A DNA stretch of 64,000 nt, taken from JAWSUT01 sp033549345 (GTDB lineage Bacteria; Bacillota; Dethiobacteria; Dethiobacterales; Dethiobacteraceae). The notes beneath the pieces are model-generated. The model had not been told where the DNA came from, ran no database searches, and saw only the letters and a program-made list of their open reading frames with translations. Shown here in pieces: positions 41,798-50,676 of the stretch. Position 1 is the stretch's first letter. Each line of letters begins with the position of its first letter. The stretch covers positions 1 to 64,000 of the forward strand of contig JAWSUT010000007.1 in NCBI GenBank assembly GCA_033549345.1, in the 5' to 3' direction. The translations under genes were made by a program, and so were the position numbers.

Positions 41798-42385
41798 TTA
41801 TTGTGATATATACTGTTTAATCAGACTCCAGAGTTCATCTTTCCCCTGGCCGGTCTCCGAGGAAAACAGTGTCACCGGTCCCTCTGATCCCAATCCCAGG
41901 CCGGTACGAATCTGTTTGATATGCTTCTGCCAGTTTCCGCGGGAGATCTTATCGGCCTTGGTGGCCACAATGACGGTGGGGATATTATAGTGGACGAGCC
42001 ACCGGTACATGGCCAGGTCATCGGCTGAGGGCGGATGGCGGACATCCACCAGCTGGGCCACCAGCCGCAGCGGTTCCCGGGTGCGCAAATATTCCTCAAT
42101 CAAAAGCCCCCATTGCTTTTTCATATCCTGGGATACCCGGGCAAAGCCGTATCCGGGCAGATCGGCAAACATAAACGAATCATTGATCAGGAAGAAGTTA
42201 ACCAGCCGGGTTTTTCCCGGGCTGCCGCTGGTCAGTGCCAGTTTTTTTCTGTTCACCAGCGCATTCAGAAGCGATGATTTGCCAACATTTGACCTGCCGA
42301 CAAACGCTACTTCCGGCAGGTTTTCCGTGGGAAACTGGCTGGCTGCGGCGGCGCTGATCACAAACTGTGCGGAGCCGATTTTCAT
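41798..42385 (-). CDS. ysxC: YsxC/YihA (EngB) ribosome-assembly GTPase
   Basis: 195 residues. G1 GRSNVGKSSLLNAL, G3 DLPGYGFA, G4 ATKADK. Needed for 50S assembly. Its ATG overlaps the lon stop (ATGA). lonB-lonA-ysxC is the B. subtilis order. Confidence 0.97.
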   Translation of the reverse strand: MKIGSAQFVISAAAASQFPTENLPEVAFVGRSNVGKSSLLNALVNRKKLALTSGSPGKTRLVNFFLINDSFMFADLPGYGFARVSQDMKKQWGLLIEEYLRTREPLRLVAQLVDVRHPPSADDLAMYRWLVHYNIPTVIVATKADKISRGNWQKHIKQIRTGLGLGSEGPVTLFSSETGQGKDELWSLIKQYISQ

Positions 42386-44703
42386 GATTTTTCAACCTGC
42401 AGGGCATGCTCCAGCACCTGATCCATATGCTCCACCGGAATAAACTCGAGTTTGCGTCGGACATTATCGGGAATTTCACTGATATCTTTTTTATTGTCCG
42501 CCGGCAGAATGATGGTTTTAATCCCGGCACGGTGTGCGGCCAGCACTTTTTCCTTAACTCCGCCAATGGGGAGCACACGGCCGCGCAGGGTAATTTCACC
42601 CGTCATCGCCACTGTGCGGATGGATGGACGCTGCGTCAGCGCGGAAATCAGCGCGGCGGCCATGGTAATTCCGGCTGAAGGGCCGTCCTTGGGAATAGCG
42701 CCTTCGGGAATATGAATATGGATGTCGTGTGTTTCATGAAAATCCTCAGGGATGCCCAAATCCAGTGCTCTGGTCCTGATATAGGACAGGCCGGCCTGGG
42801 CCGACTCGCGCATTACATCCCCCAACTTACCGGTCAGCAGGAGTTTCCCTTTCCCCTTCATCAGGGTGACTTCAATCACCAGCGTATCACCGCCGGCCTC
42901 TGTCCAGGCCAGACCGGTAGCCACACCAACCTCATCTTCTTTTTCCGCCATACCATAACGAAAGCGCGGAATACCCAGATATTTATCCAGATTCTGCACC
43001 GTAACGCCGCTGCGCGTCTTCTTATCCCTGACAACTTCCTTTGCCGTTTTGCGGCAGATAGACGCCAGCTGCCGCTCCAGATTACGCACACCCGCTTCCC
43101 GGGTATACTGGCGGATAATCTTGCGCAGTGTTTTCTCAGATACAGTGAGGTTCTTTTTGCTTAAGCCATGCTCTTTCATTTGTTTGGGTAAAAGATACTT
43201 TTCCGCAATTTTTACTTTTTCTTCTTCTGTATAACCGGGGATATAGATAGTTTCCATTCTGTCCAGAAGGGGCTGTGGAATATTGTAGAGTGTGTTGGCC
43301 GTCGTTATGAACATGATATGCGAAAGATCAAAAGGCATTTCCATGTAGTGATCGGCAAACGTGTTATTTTGTTCCGGATCCAGCACTTCCAGCAGAGCAG
43401 CCGACGGGTCCCCCCGGAAATCTGTGGACATCTTGTCTATTTCATCCAGCAAAAAGACAGGGTTCTGGGATTTGGCCTGGCGCATAGCCTGAATAATGCG
43501 GCCGGGCATGGCGCCCACATATGTTCTGCGATGGCCGCGGATTTCCGCTTCATCACGGACACCTCCCAAAGACATGCGCACAAAGTTTCTTTCCAGGGCC
43601 CGCGCGATGGAACGGGCCAGTGATGTTTTACCCACACCCGGAGGCCCGACAAGGCAGAGAATCGGCCCTTTAAGCTTTTGCGCCAGCTGCCGCACAGCCA
43701 GATACTCAATGATGCGCTCCTTTACTTTTTCCAGGCCGTAATGGTCTTCCTCAAGGATTTCCTCTGCTCTGTACAAGTCGAGGCGGTCTTCAGTCTGCGT
43801 TGACCAGGGGAGGGCTAAAATCCAATCGAGATAATTGCGGATGACGACGGCTTCCGCCGCTGCCGGCGGCATTTTCTCCAAACGCTCCACTTCTTTGAGC
43901 GCCTTTTCTTCCACTTCTTCGGGCAGGTCGGCCTCATCAATTTTCTCTCTGTACTCATCGGCTTCAGCCATTCTTTCGTCTTTTTCGCCCAATTCTTTCT
44001 GAATGGCTTTCATCTGTTCGCGCAGATAGTATTCCTTCTGCGTCCGTTCCATCTGTTTGCGGACACGCAGATTAATTTTACGCTCAATTTCCAGGATTTC
44101 CATCTCGTGGCTGAGAATCTCAGAGAGTTTTTCCAAACGTTTTTTGGGCAATATGGCTTCAAGGATTTCCTGCTTCTGCTGAATCTTAAGAGTCAGGTGG
44201 GAAGCGATAATATCCGCCATGCGGCCCGGTTCTTCAATTCCGGATACGGTCACCAGCGTCTCCGGCGGGATTTTCTTGCTGAGTTTGATATATTGTTCAA
44301 ACTGATAAATGACGCTGCGCATCAGTGCTTCCACTTCTACGGTTTTAGAATCGTCTTCCTCCACCTCCAGCGCAGCTACCTTAAAATAAGGGTCTTCTTC
44401 CAGAAACTCTTCCACAGTGGCACGCGACAGGCCTTCCACCAGAACACGGATTGTGCCGCCGGGGAGTTTTAGCATTTGTTTGATCTGGGCGATTGTGCCC
44501 ATCGTATAAATCTCATCGGGACCCGGTTCATCGACCCTGGCCTCTTTTTGAGCAACCAGCAGGACTTTGTTGTCTTCCACCATAGCCTGCTCCAGCGCAT
44601 TGACCGAACGTTCCCGGCCAACATCCAGATGCAGAACCATATTGGGAAAAACCAGAATGCCGCGCAGAGGCAAAAGGGGATATATTTTTGTGTTTTTAGC
44701 CAT
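42382..44703 (-). CDS. lon: Lon protease (LonA)
   Basis: 773 residues. N-terminal substrate domain (about 8-205), AAA+ module with GPPGVGKTSLARSIARAL and DEIDKM, and the protease domain with Ser in KDGPSAGITMAAAL and the Lys in VKEKVLAAHRAGI. Degrades damaged and regulatory proteins in the cytosol. GGAGG lies 10 nt before the ATG. Confidence 0.97.
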   Translation of the reverse strand: MAKNTKIYPLLPLRGILVFPNMVLHLDVGRERSVNALEQAMVEDNKVLLVAQKEARVDEPGPDEIYTMGTIAQIKQMLKLPGGTIRVLVEGLSRATVEEFLEEDPYFKVAALEVEEDDSKTVEVEALMRSVIYQFEQYIKLSKKIPPETLVTVSGIEEPGRMADIIASHLTLKIQQKQEILEAILPKKRLEKLSEILSHEMEILEIERKINLRVRKQMERTQKEYYLREQMKAIQKELGEKDERMAEADEYREKIDEADLPEEVEEKALKEVERLEKMPPAAAEAVVIRNYLDWILALPWSTQTEDRLDLYRAEEILEEDHYGLEKVKERIIEYLAVRQLAQKLKGPILCLVGPPGVGKTSLARSIARALERNFVRMSLGGVRDEAEIRGHRRTYVGAMPGRIIQAMRQAKSQNPVFLLDEIDKMSTDFRGDPSAALLEVLDPEQNNTFADHYMEMPFDLSHIMFITTANTLYNIPQPLLDRMETIYIPGYTEEEKVKIAEKYLLPKQMKEHGLSKKNLTVSEKTLRKIIRQYTREAGVRNLERQLASICRKTAKEVVRDKKTRSGVTVQNLDKYLGIPRFRYGMAEKEDEVGVATGLAWTEAGGDTLVIEVTLMKGKGKLLLTGKLGDVMRESAQAGLSYIRTRALDLGIPEDFHETHDIHIHIPEGAIPKDGPSAGITMAAALISALTQRPSIRTVAMTGEITLRGRVLPIGGVKEKVLAAHRAGIKTIILPADNKKDISEIPDNVRRKLEFIPVEHMDQVLEHALQVEKS

Positions 44704-44829
44704 GGAGTTTCAGCCTCCATTCCATTTTTTATCATGACGTTATGTAGATATTCGAGAAAAGGCGGGATTTTCCTCTTTATTTGCATATCTTTCCATCCAT
44801 AAGCCAGAGCAAGTATTGAACAGAACGGC

Positions 44830-46503
44830 TCAGACCGGTGATGCCGAGAGAACCTTAGCCGGGGTAGCAAGGGCTGCCTTGCTGCCGCAGAGAAGAGCAC
44901 AATCCAATACATCCTGCAGTGTCTCTGCCGGAGTTACTTCAATATCCGGCAGCTGTCCGAAAGCCTGCTGCCAGTTATCTTTGGGGATGATGACTTTTTT
45001 CACCCCTGCCTGGCGGGCTGCATCCACTTTGCTGACAATACCGCCTACTGGGCGCACATACCCGCGTACCGATATTTCACCTGTCATAGCCACTGTGTTG
45101 GATACAGGTATGCCCGTCAGGGATGAATAAATTGCCGTGGCAATGGAAACACCTGCAGAGGGGCCGTCAATGGGGGTGCCTCCGGGGAAGTTGATATGAA
45201 TATCGTAGTCTTTGGCATCAACATCCAGATAATCACGCAGGACAGTCAGTACGTTTTCCACCGATCCTTTAGCCATACTTTTCCGGCGAATAACGCGCCG
45301 CGGACCTCCCATTTCTTCCTCTTCCACCACACCGGTTACATGGATCTGACCGCGACCTGCATCCGTACTATGCGAGGCCACCTCGATTTCAATCAACGTA
45401 CCCATATTCGGGCCGTATACCGCCAGGCCGTTGACAAAGCCAACCTGAGGGCAGGCTGGTATTTTCTTTTCCGGCCGCGGCGACATCTGGCTGGCATTGA
45501 CCACCCATTCCACATCCTGCAGGTCCAGTCGTTTCCTTTCATTGTCGCACAAGGCGATGCCGGCGGCAATCTGCACAGTGTTCACCGCTTCTCTGCCGTT
45601 TGTGGCATAGCGCTTAATTACATTGAGCGCCTCTTCGGCAATGGGGAAGTTGATACGCCTGGCAGCATTCTGGGCCACCAGGCCGATTTCCTCCGGCAAA
45701 AGGCCGCGGAAAAAGACCTCCAGGCATCTGGAACGAATCGCCGGCGGAATGTCTTCCGGCAGACGTGTGGTGGCACCGATCATCCGAAAATCTGCGGGAA
45801 GGCCGTTTTGGAAAATCTCATGGATATGCTGAGGGACATTTTTGTCCTCCGGGTTATAATAGGCACTTTCCAGAAACACTTTCCGGTCCTCCAGCACTTT
45901 TAGCAGTTTATTCATCTGTGTGGGATGTAATTCACCGATTTCATCAATAAATAAAATACCGCCGTGCGCCTTGCTGACCGCACCGGGCTTGGGCTGGGGT
46001 ATTCCCGCAATACCCATGGGCCCGGCTCCCTGATAAATGGGGTCGTGAACGGAGCCAATCAGCGGATCTGCAATACCGCGTTCATCAAAACGTGCTGTGG
46101 TTGCGTCAAGCTCCACGAACTTTGCCTCTGGTCCAAAAGGAGATCCTGCATTCCGCTTTGCTTCCTCTAAAATCAGGCGGGCTGCCGCCGTTTTACCCAC
46201 CCCGGGGGGTCCGTAGACGATCACATGCTGCGGGTTTGGGCCGCAGAGCGCCGCCCGCAGGGATTTGAGCCCTTCTTCCTGGCCAATGATTTCCGAGAAT
46301 GAAGCGGGCCGTGTTTTTTCCGACAGCGGTTCCGTAAGCGAAATTTCACGCATGCGGCGGAGCTGCTCCATTTCTTTTCTGGATTCTTTATCAACGGCCA
46401 CTTTACTTGTTTGCTGAGAGCGAAGCAGGTTCCAGAAGTAAAGGCCGATTACAATCGCGAAAAAAATTTGCACAAAACCAATAATGGGTGCAAGGTTTGA
46501 CAT
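44830..46503 (-). CDS. lonB: LonB, sporulation-type Lon protease
   Basis: 557 residues. An N-terminal membrane helix (about 6-24) replaces the Lon N-domain; then the AAA+ region with GPPGVGKTAAARLILEEA and DEIGELHPTQMNKLL, and the protease domain with IDGPSAGVSIATA. In Bacillus, LonB is made in the forespore under sigma-F. The ATG at 46503 has GGGGGG 6 nt upstream; the frame extends farther only through an inverted repeat. It lies between clpX and lon. Confidence 0.94.
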   Translation of the reverse strand: MSNLAPIIGFVQIFFAIVIGLYFWNLLRSQQTSKVAVDKESRKEMEQLRRMREISLTEPLSEKTRPASFSEIIGQEEGLKSLRAALCGPNPQHVIVYGPPGVGKTAAARLILEEAKRNAGSPFGPEAKFVELDATTARFDERGIADPLIGSVHDPIYQGAGPMGIAGIPQPKPGAVSKAHGGILFIDEIGELHPTQMNKLLKVLEDRKVFLESAYYNPEDKNVPQHIHEIFQNGLPADFRMIGATTRLPEDIPPAIRSRCLEVFFRGLLPEEIGLVAQNAARRINFPIAEEALNVIKRYATNGREAVNTVQIAAGIALCDNERKRLDLQDVEWVVNASQMSPRPEKKIPACPQVGFVNGLAVYGPNMGTLIEIEVASHSTDAGRGQIHVTGVVEEEEMGGPRRVIRRKSMAKGSVENVLTVLRDYLDVDAKDYDIHINFPGGTPIDGPSAGVSIATAIYSSLTGIPVSNTVAMTGEISVRGYVRPVGGIVSKVDAARQAGVKKVIIPKDNWQQAFGQLPDIEVTPAETLQDVLDCALLCGSKAALATPAKVLSASPV

Positions 46504-46629
46504 GGTTTTCCCCCCTTGATGAGACTGGTCAAAATTGAACCTGCCGTTAGTATGTCCCACCAAAGAACAAAAAACGCAGAAAATACAAGAAACACCTGTG
46601 CTTTTCAGACCCCCCGGAGAAGCTGCAAA

Positions 46630-46733
46630 TGGGACAGGGGGACAGGTTATTTGTCCCACTGCACCCCATTCTTTCTACAATAATCCCATTGATGCAAACA
46701 TTTCTGGGACAAATAACCTGTCCCCCTGTCCCA
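46630..46733. repeat. Perfect 29-bp inverted repeat between lonB and clpX
   Basis: The left arm (46630-46658) and right arm (46705-46733) are exact reverse complements over 29 bp, separated by 46 bp. Each arm is itself a partial hairpin, with TGGGACA at one end and TGTCCCA at the other, and contains GGGACAGGGGGACAGG. A related motif (GGGGACAGG...CCTGTCCCC) occurs at 63421-63447. REP-like dispersed palindromes of this type occur in Clostridia. Confidence 0.85.
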
Positions 46734-46737
46734 AAAA

Positions 46738-46768
46738 TAAAACCGCCCTTTTTGCATGGGCGGTTTTA
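46738..46768 (-). terminator. Terminator after clpX
   Basis: An 11-bp stem TAAAACCGCCC/GGGCGGTTTTA, followed on the minus strand by TTTTTGGG. Directly after the clpX stop. Confidence 0.85.
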
Positions 46769-46772
46769 TTTT

Positions 46773-48035
46773 CTAGGCTGATTCTTCTTTCTTTTTCTTG
46801 CGTTTGTCTGCCGTTACAAGAATCGGTTTCTCGTGATTTAAAATCACTTCTTTAGTGATAATGCACTTGCCGATATCGTCGCGGACTGGCAGCTCATACA
46901 TCACATCCAGCAGTATCCCTTCCAGGATAGCTCTGAGGCCCCTGGCACCTGTGTTGCGCCGAATTGCTTCCTTGGCAATAATTTCCAGAGTGCCGTCTTT
47001 GAACTCGAGAGTCACATTATCCATTTCAAACAGCTTTTTATACTGCTTAATCAGGGCGTTACGCGGCTCTGTCAGAATCCGGATCAGCGCATCCTCATCC
47101 AGGGAATCCAACGTGGCAACCACCGGCACCCGGCCGACAAATTCGGGAATCAAACCGAACTTAATCAGATCCTGAGGCAGTACATGGCGCAGAACATCAC
47201 CGATGTTCTTTTCACGCTTGCCGGATACTTCGGCGCCGAAACCAATCCCTTTTTTGCCGATACGGTTTTGAATCAGCTTTTCTATTCCGTCAAAGGCACC
47301 ACCGCAGATAAAGAGAATATTGGTTGTGTCAATTTGCATGAATTCCTGATGAGGGTGCTTGCGGCCGCCCTGGGGCGGAACGCTGGCCACGGTCCCTTCC
47401 AGAATCTTTAACAGCGCCTGCTGGACACCTTCACCCGACACATCCCTGGTAATAGAAGGATTATCGGTTTTACGTGCAACTTTGTCGACTTCATCAATAT
47501 AGACAATGCCTTTTTCCGCTTTTTCCAGGTCGTAATCTGCTGACTGGATCAGTTTAAGCAGAATATTTTCCACATCTTCACCGACATAGCCGGCCTCGGT
47601 CAGCGAGGTGGCGTCGGCAATGGCGAAGGGCACATTTAAGATCTTTGCCAGCGTCTGGGCCAGGAGAGTTTTCCCCACCCCTGTGGGCCCAATCAGCGCA
47701 ATGTTGCTTTTCTGAATTTCCACTTCTTCATTTTTCTGTTCAGTGTTAATACGCTTATAATGATTGTAAACCGCAACTGCCAGTGATTTCTTAGCTTCAT
47801 CCTGGCCGATTACATACTGGTCGAGAATGTCTTTAATTTCCGTGGGTTTGGGCAGCTCAACCAGGTCAAGCTCCATTTCCTCGGAAAGCTCTTCCTCAAT
47901 AATCTCATTGCAGAGCTCAATACACTCATCGCAGATATAAACACCGGGGCCCGCTACCAGCTTGCGTACCTGTTCCTGTGTCTTTCCGCAGAAAGAGCAC
48001 TTTAGTTGCCCTTTTTCATCGTTGAACTTAAACAT
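46773..48035 (-). CDS. clpX: ClpX, unfoldase of the ClpXP protease
   Basis: 420 residues. N-terminal zinc domain CSFCGKTQEQV..CDECIELC, AAA+ Walker A GPTGVGKTLLAQTLAKIL, Walker B IVYIDEVDK, pore loop region and sensor 2. Unfolds proteins and feeds them to ClpP. Follows clpP by 21 nt; tig-clpP-clpX form one unit. Confidence 0.98.
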   Translation of the reverse strand: MFKFNDEKGQLKCSFCGKTQEQVRKLVAGPGVYICDECIELCNEIIEEELSEEMELDLVELPKPTEIKDILDQYVIGQDEAKKSLAVAVYNHYKRINTEQKNEEVEIQKSNIALIGPTGVGKTLLAQTLAKILNVPFAIADATSLTEAGYVGEDVENILLKLIQSADYDLEKAEKGIVYIDEVDKVARKTDNPSITRDVSGEGVQQALLKILEGTVASVPPQGGRKHPHQEFMQIDTTNILFICGGAFDGIEKLIQNRIGKKGIGFGAEVSGKREKNIGDVLRHVLPQDLIKFGLIPEFVGRVPVVATLDSLDEDALIRILTEPRNALIKQYKKLFEMDNVTLEFKDGTLEIIAKEAIRRNTGARGLRAILEGILLDVMYELPVRDDIGKCIITKEVILNHEKPILVTADKRKKKKEESA

Positions 48036-48056
48036 ACATTTCCCTCCTAGAGGAGT

Positions 48057-48638
48057 CTAACGTTTCTCCAGTACGCCGTCAATTAAGCCGTACTCTTTTG
48101 CTTCTGCAGAGGACATAAAGTAATCACGGTCGGTATCACGGGCAATCTGTTCCACCGGTTTTCCGGTATGATGTGCCAGAATCTCATTTAACCGCTCACG
48201 AATACGCAGGATTTCCCTGGCATGGATTTCTATATCCACGGCCTGCCCCTGTGCACCGCCAAGCGGTTGGTGCACCATAATCCGGGAGTTTGGCAGAGCG
48301 AAGCGCTTGCCTTGTGTGCCGGCTGTCAGCAGCACAGCGCCCATGCTGGCCGCAAGGCCGACGCAGATGGTGGAAACATCCGGCTTAATATACTGCATGG
48401 TGTCATAGATGGCCATGCCGGCATAGACGGCACCGCCGGGAGAGTTGATATAGATATTGATATCCTTCTCAGGGTCCTCGGATTCCAAAAACAATAACTG
48501 AGCGATAACAAGGTTGGCAACCATGTCGTCAATGGGACTGCCGATAAAAATAATGCGGTCTTTTAAAAGCCTTGAATAAATATCATAGGCTCTTTCACCA
48601 CGATTCGTTTGCTCAACTACCATTGGTACTAAATTCAT
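48057..48638 (-). CDS. clpP: ClpP protease subunit
   Basis: 193 residues. Catalytic Ser in GLAASMGAVLL, His in MVHQPLGGAQG and Asp near DTDRDYFMSS. N-terminal MNLVPMVVEQTNRGERAYDI begins with the propeptide-like segment. Self-compartmented serine protease working with ClpX (and probably ClpC elsewhere). Confidence 0.98.
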   Translation of the reverse strand: MNLVPMVVEQTNRGERAYDIYSRLLKDRIIFIGSPIDDMVANLVIAQLLFLESEDPEKDINIYINSPGGAVYAGMAIYDTMQYIKPDVSTICVGLAASMGAVLLTAGTQGKRFALPNSRIMVHQPLGGAQGQAVDIEIHAREILRIRERLNEILAHHTGKPVEQIARDTDRDYFMSSAEAKEYGLIDGVLEKR

Positions 48639-48649
48639 GAGAATCCCCC

Positions 48650-49969
48650 CTACGCCTCCTGTTTTTCTGCAGGAGCGGCAACGTCAGTTATTTTTGCTTC
48701 AGCCACCAGGAAATCCACAGCTTTACGGAACTTGATTTCCTGACGGATGACATCTGACTGCCCCTGGGCTTCAAAGTACTCTTTGATTTTTGCAACATCC
48801 TGGCCGTAACCTTCCGCGAACTTCGCAATCCGTTCTTCTACTTCTTCATCCGTGGCTTCAAATCCTTCTTTTTGGATAATGGCATCCAGTGTCAGGTTGG
48901 CCTTGGCACGTTTTTCTGCTTCTTCACGCTTTTCTTCACGCAGCTCTTCCTGGCTTTTTCCGGTCAGGGAAAGAAACTTCTCCATGCTCAGTCCCTGCAT
49001 CCGCAAAAACTGATCCATTTCCCCGGTCATACGGTCGATTTCCCTTTCCACCAAAGCATTGGGCACGACCACATCCGCATCGGCAGCAACAGCTTCCACA
49101 ATTTTTTCTTCAACTGCAGACTTCGCCCTACTTTCTTCCGCCTCTTTCAGCTTATTCAGAATGTCCTCTTTTAATTCAGTAAGAGTAGCGAATTCAGAAA
49201 CTTCAGCGGCAAAATCATCGTTAAGTTCAGGCAGTTCTTTTCTTTTGATTTCATGGAGAGTTACTTTAAATACGGCATCTTTCCCGGCCAGATCCTCACT
49301 GTGGTAATCTTCAGGGAAGGTCACGTTAACATCACGTACTTCGCCTGCTTTCATTCCCACCATCTGCTCTTCAAACCCGGGGATAAATGACTTGGACCCG
49401 ATTTCCAGGGAATGCCCTTCGGCACTGCCGCCCTCAAAGGGCGTATCGTCGACAAATCCGGCAAAGTCAATCACAGCCAGATCACCGTTCTCCAGCGCAC
49501 CGTCTTCCACCACATGCATTTTGACATGTTCTTTTTGCATCTGAGCCAGTCTGGCTGCCACATCTTCATCGGTGACGGCTTTTAACTCCCGGGGCACTTC
49601 CACGCCACGGTATTCGCCCAGCGTGACTTCAGGCTTGACTTCAACAACGGCCTTAAAAATAAGAGGCTTCCCCTTTTCCATCTGTACCAGGTCAATTTCC
49701 GGCCTGCCAACCGGTTCGATTCCGGATTCTTCCACTGCGTTTTCATACGCATCGGGCACCAGAATCTCCAGAGCATCTTCATAAAGAATCTCCGGACCAA
49801 ACCGACTTTCCAGGACAGGGCGGGGGACCTTTCCTTTGCGGAAACCGGGCAAGCTTACTTGCCTGACAACTTTCTTATACGCCTGGTTCAGCGCACCGGC
49901 CACTTCCGATGCTTCAACCTCAATTTCCAGGGCAACTTTGCTGACGTCTATTTTCTCCACTTTAGTCAT
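48650..49969 (-). CDS. tig: Trigger factor
   Basis: 439 residues. Ribosome-binding N-domain (PGFRKGKVPRPVLE, the GFRxGKxP loop), PPIase FKBP-like domain (NGDLAVIDFAGFVDDTPFEGG) and a helical C-domain. Folds nascent chains at the exit tunnel. First gene of tig-clpP-clpX; an extended -10 (TGGTATAAT, minus strand, 50072-50080) lies about 100 bp upstream without a clear -35. Confidence 0.97.
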   Translation of the reverse strand: MTKVEKIDVSKVALEIEVEASEVAGALNQAYKKVVRQVSLPGFRKGKVPRPVLESRFGPEILYEDALEILVPDAYENAVEESGIEPVGRPEIDLVQMEKGKPLIFKAVVEVKPEVTLGEYRGVEVPRELKAVTDEDVAARLAQMQKEHVKMHVVEDGALENGDLAVIDFAGFVDDTPFEGGSAEGHSLEIGSKSFIPGFEEQMVGMKAGEVRDVNVTFPEDYHSEDLAGKDAVFKVTLHEIKRKELPELNDDFAAEVSEFATLTELKEDILNKLKEAEESRAKSAVEEKIVEAVAADADVVVPNALVEREIDRMTGEMDQFLRMQGLSMEKFLSLTGKSQEELREEKREEAEKRAKANLTLDAIIQKEGFEATDEEVEERIAKFAEGYGQDVAKIKEYFEAQGQSDVIRQEIKFRKAVDFLVAEAKITDVAAPAEKQEA

Positions 49970-50134
49970 GTCCTATGCTCCTTTGTAATGTATTTTATCT
50001 TATGCCAACAGACGGGACTATGCCCCGACATTATGTCATTTTTAGATAGCCTGCCAAGTATTTTATCATTAATTATACCAAAATAAAAGCGAAAAAAAAT
50101 AAAAAATAGCCCGCTGCTCCTGAAATTACAAAAA

Positions 50135-50152
50135 AAACGCCGTTCGGCGTTT
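50135..50152 (-). terminator. Terminator of the four-tRNA cluster
   Basis: Stem AAACGCC/GGCGTTT with GTTC loop, followed on the minus strand by TTTTTGTAATT. Confidence 0.85.
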
Positions 50153-50158
50153 ATTTCA

Positions 50159-50233
50159 TGGAGCGGAAAACGAGATTCGAACTCGCGACCCTCGCCTTGG
50201 CAAGGCGATGCTCTACCACTGAGCTATTTCCGC
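50159..50233 (-). tRNA. tRNA-Gly(GCC)
   Basis: Cloverleaf on the minus strand with acceptor GCGGAAA, anticodon stem TCGCC/GGCGA, loop TTGCCAA (anticodon GCC), T-loop GTTCGAATC, encoded CCA. Confidence 0.95.
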
Positions 50234-50245
50234 ATGTAAACATTA

Positions 50246-50330
50246 TGGTGCGGGCGAAGGGACTCGAACCCCCAAGGGAAAACCCACTAGATCCTAAGTC
50301 TAGCGCGTGTGCCAATTTCGCCACGCCCGC
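50246..50330 (-). tRNA. tRNA-Leu(TAG)
   Basis: Class II tRNA with long variable arm (85 nt). Acceptor GCGGGCG/CGCCCGC, anticodon stem CTAGA/TCTAG, loop CTTAGGA (anticodon TAG), encoded CCA. Confidence 0.95.
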
Positions 50331-50345
50331 CCGTAATTATAAAAT

Positions 50346-50422
50346 TGGGGTGGATGATGGGACTCGAACCCACGGCCCCCAGAGCCACAATCTGGTGCTC
50401 TAACCACCTGAGCTACACCCAC
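50346..50422 (-). tRNA. tRNA-His(GTG)
   Basis: Anticodon stem CCAGA/TCTGG, loop TTGTGGC (anticodon GTG). The discriminator base is C and a genomic G lies just before the 5' end, both expected for tRNA-His. CCA encoded. Confidence 0.94.
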
Positions 50423-50504
50423 CGTATTTATCAGACAGAGTCAGAATTAATTATCCTCGGCCATTTTCCGATAAACTGACCTCTGAACTCCGACTTCTGC
50501 ATTA

Positions 50505-50580
50505 TGGCACGCCTGGTAGGATTCGAACCTACGACCCACGGATTAGAAGTCCGTTGCTCTATCCCCTGAGCTACAGGCGT
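50505..50580 (-). tRNA. tRNA-Arg(TCT)
   Basis: Acceptor ACGCCTG, anticodon stem ACGGA/TCCGT, loop CTTCTAA (anticodon TCT), T-loop GGTTCGAATCC, encoded CCA. First tRNA of the cluster. Confidence 0.95.
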
Positions 50581-50596
50581 ATTGTATGCAAAGAAT

Positions 50597-50625
50597 AGTA
50601 TAGCGGATATTACATATAAAATCAA
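50597..50625 (-). promoter_or_regulatory. Sigma-A promoter for the Arg-His-Leu-Gly tRNA cluster
   Basis: Minus strand TTGATT (50620-50625), 17 bp, TATACT (50597-50602), 17 nt before the first tRNA. Confidence 0.8.
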
Positions 50626-50676
50626 GTGATTTGTACCTATTATTTTTTCCCAGCAGAGGAAGGAGTATAACAGTGG

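Noticed and set aside
46549..46575. Possible sigma-F promoter for lonB (GGACATACT on the minus strand as -10)
   Set aside because: The -10 fits the pattern but the expected -35 15 bp upstream reads GCGTT, a weak match; not enough to list.
46504..46659. Upstream extension of the lonB frame
   Set aside because: It runs through the 29-bp inverted repeat and lacks a ribosome-binding site; ATG 46503 has a strong one.
50158..50403. 81-codon plus-strand frame over tRNA genes
   Set aside because: Antisense to three tRNAs; a typical tRNA shadow often mis-annotated as protein.
50431..50625. 64-codon minus-strand frame over tRNA-Arg
   Set aside because: It overlaps a clear tRNA and its promoter; tRNA genes often give such frames.
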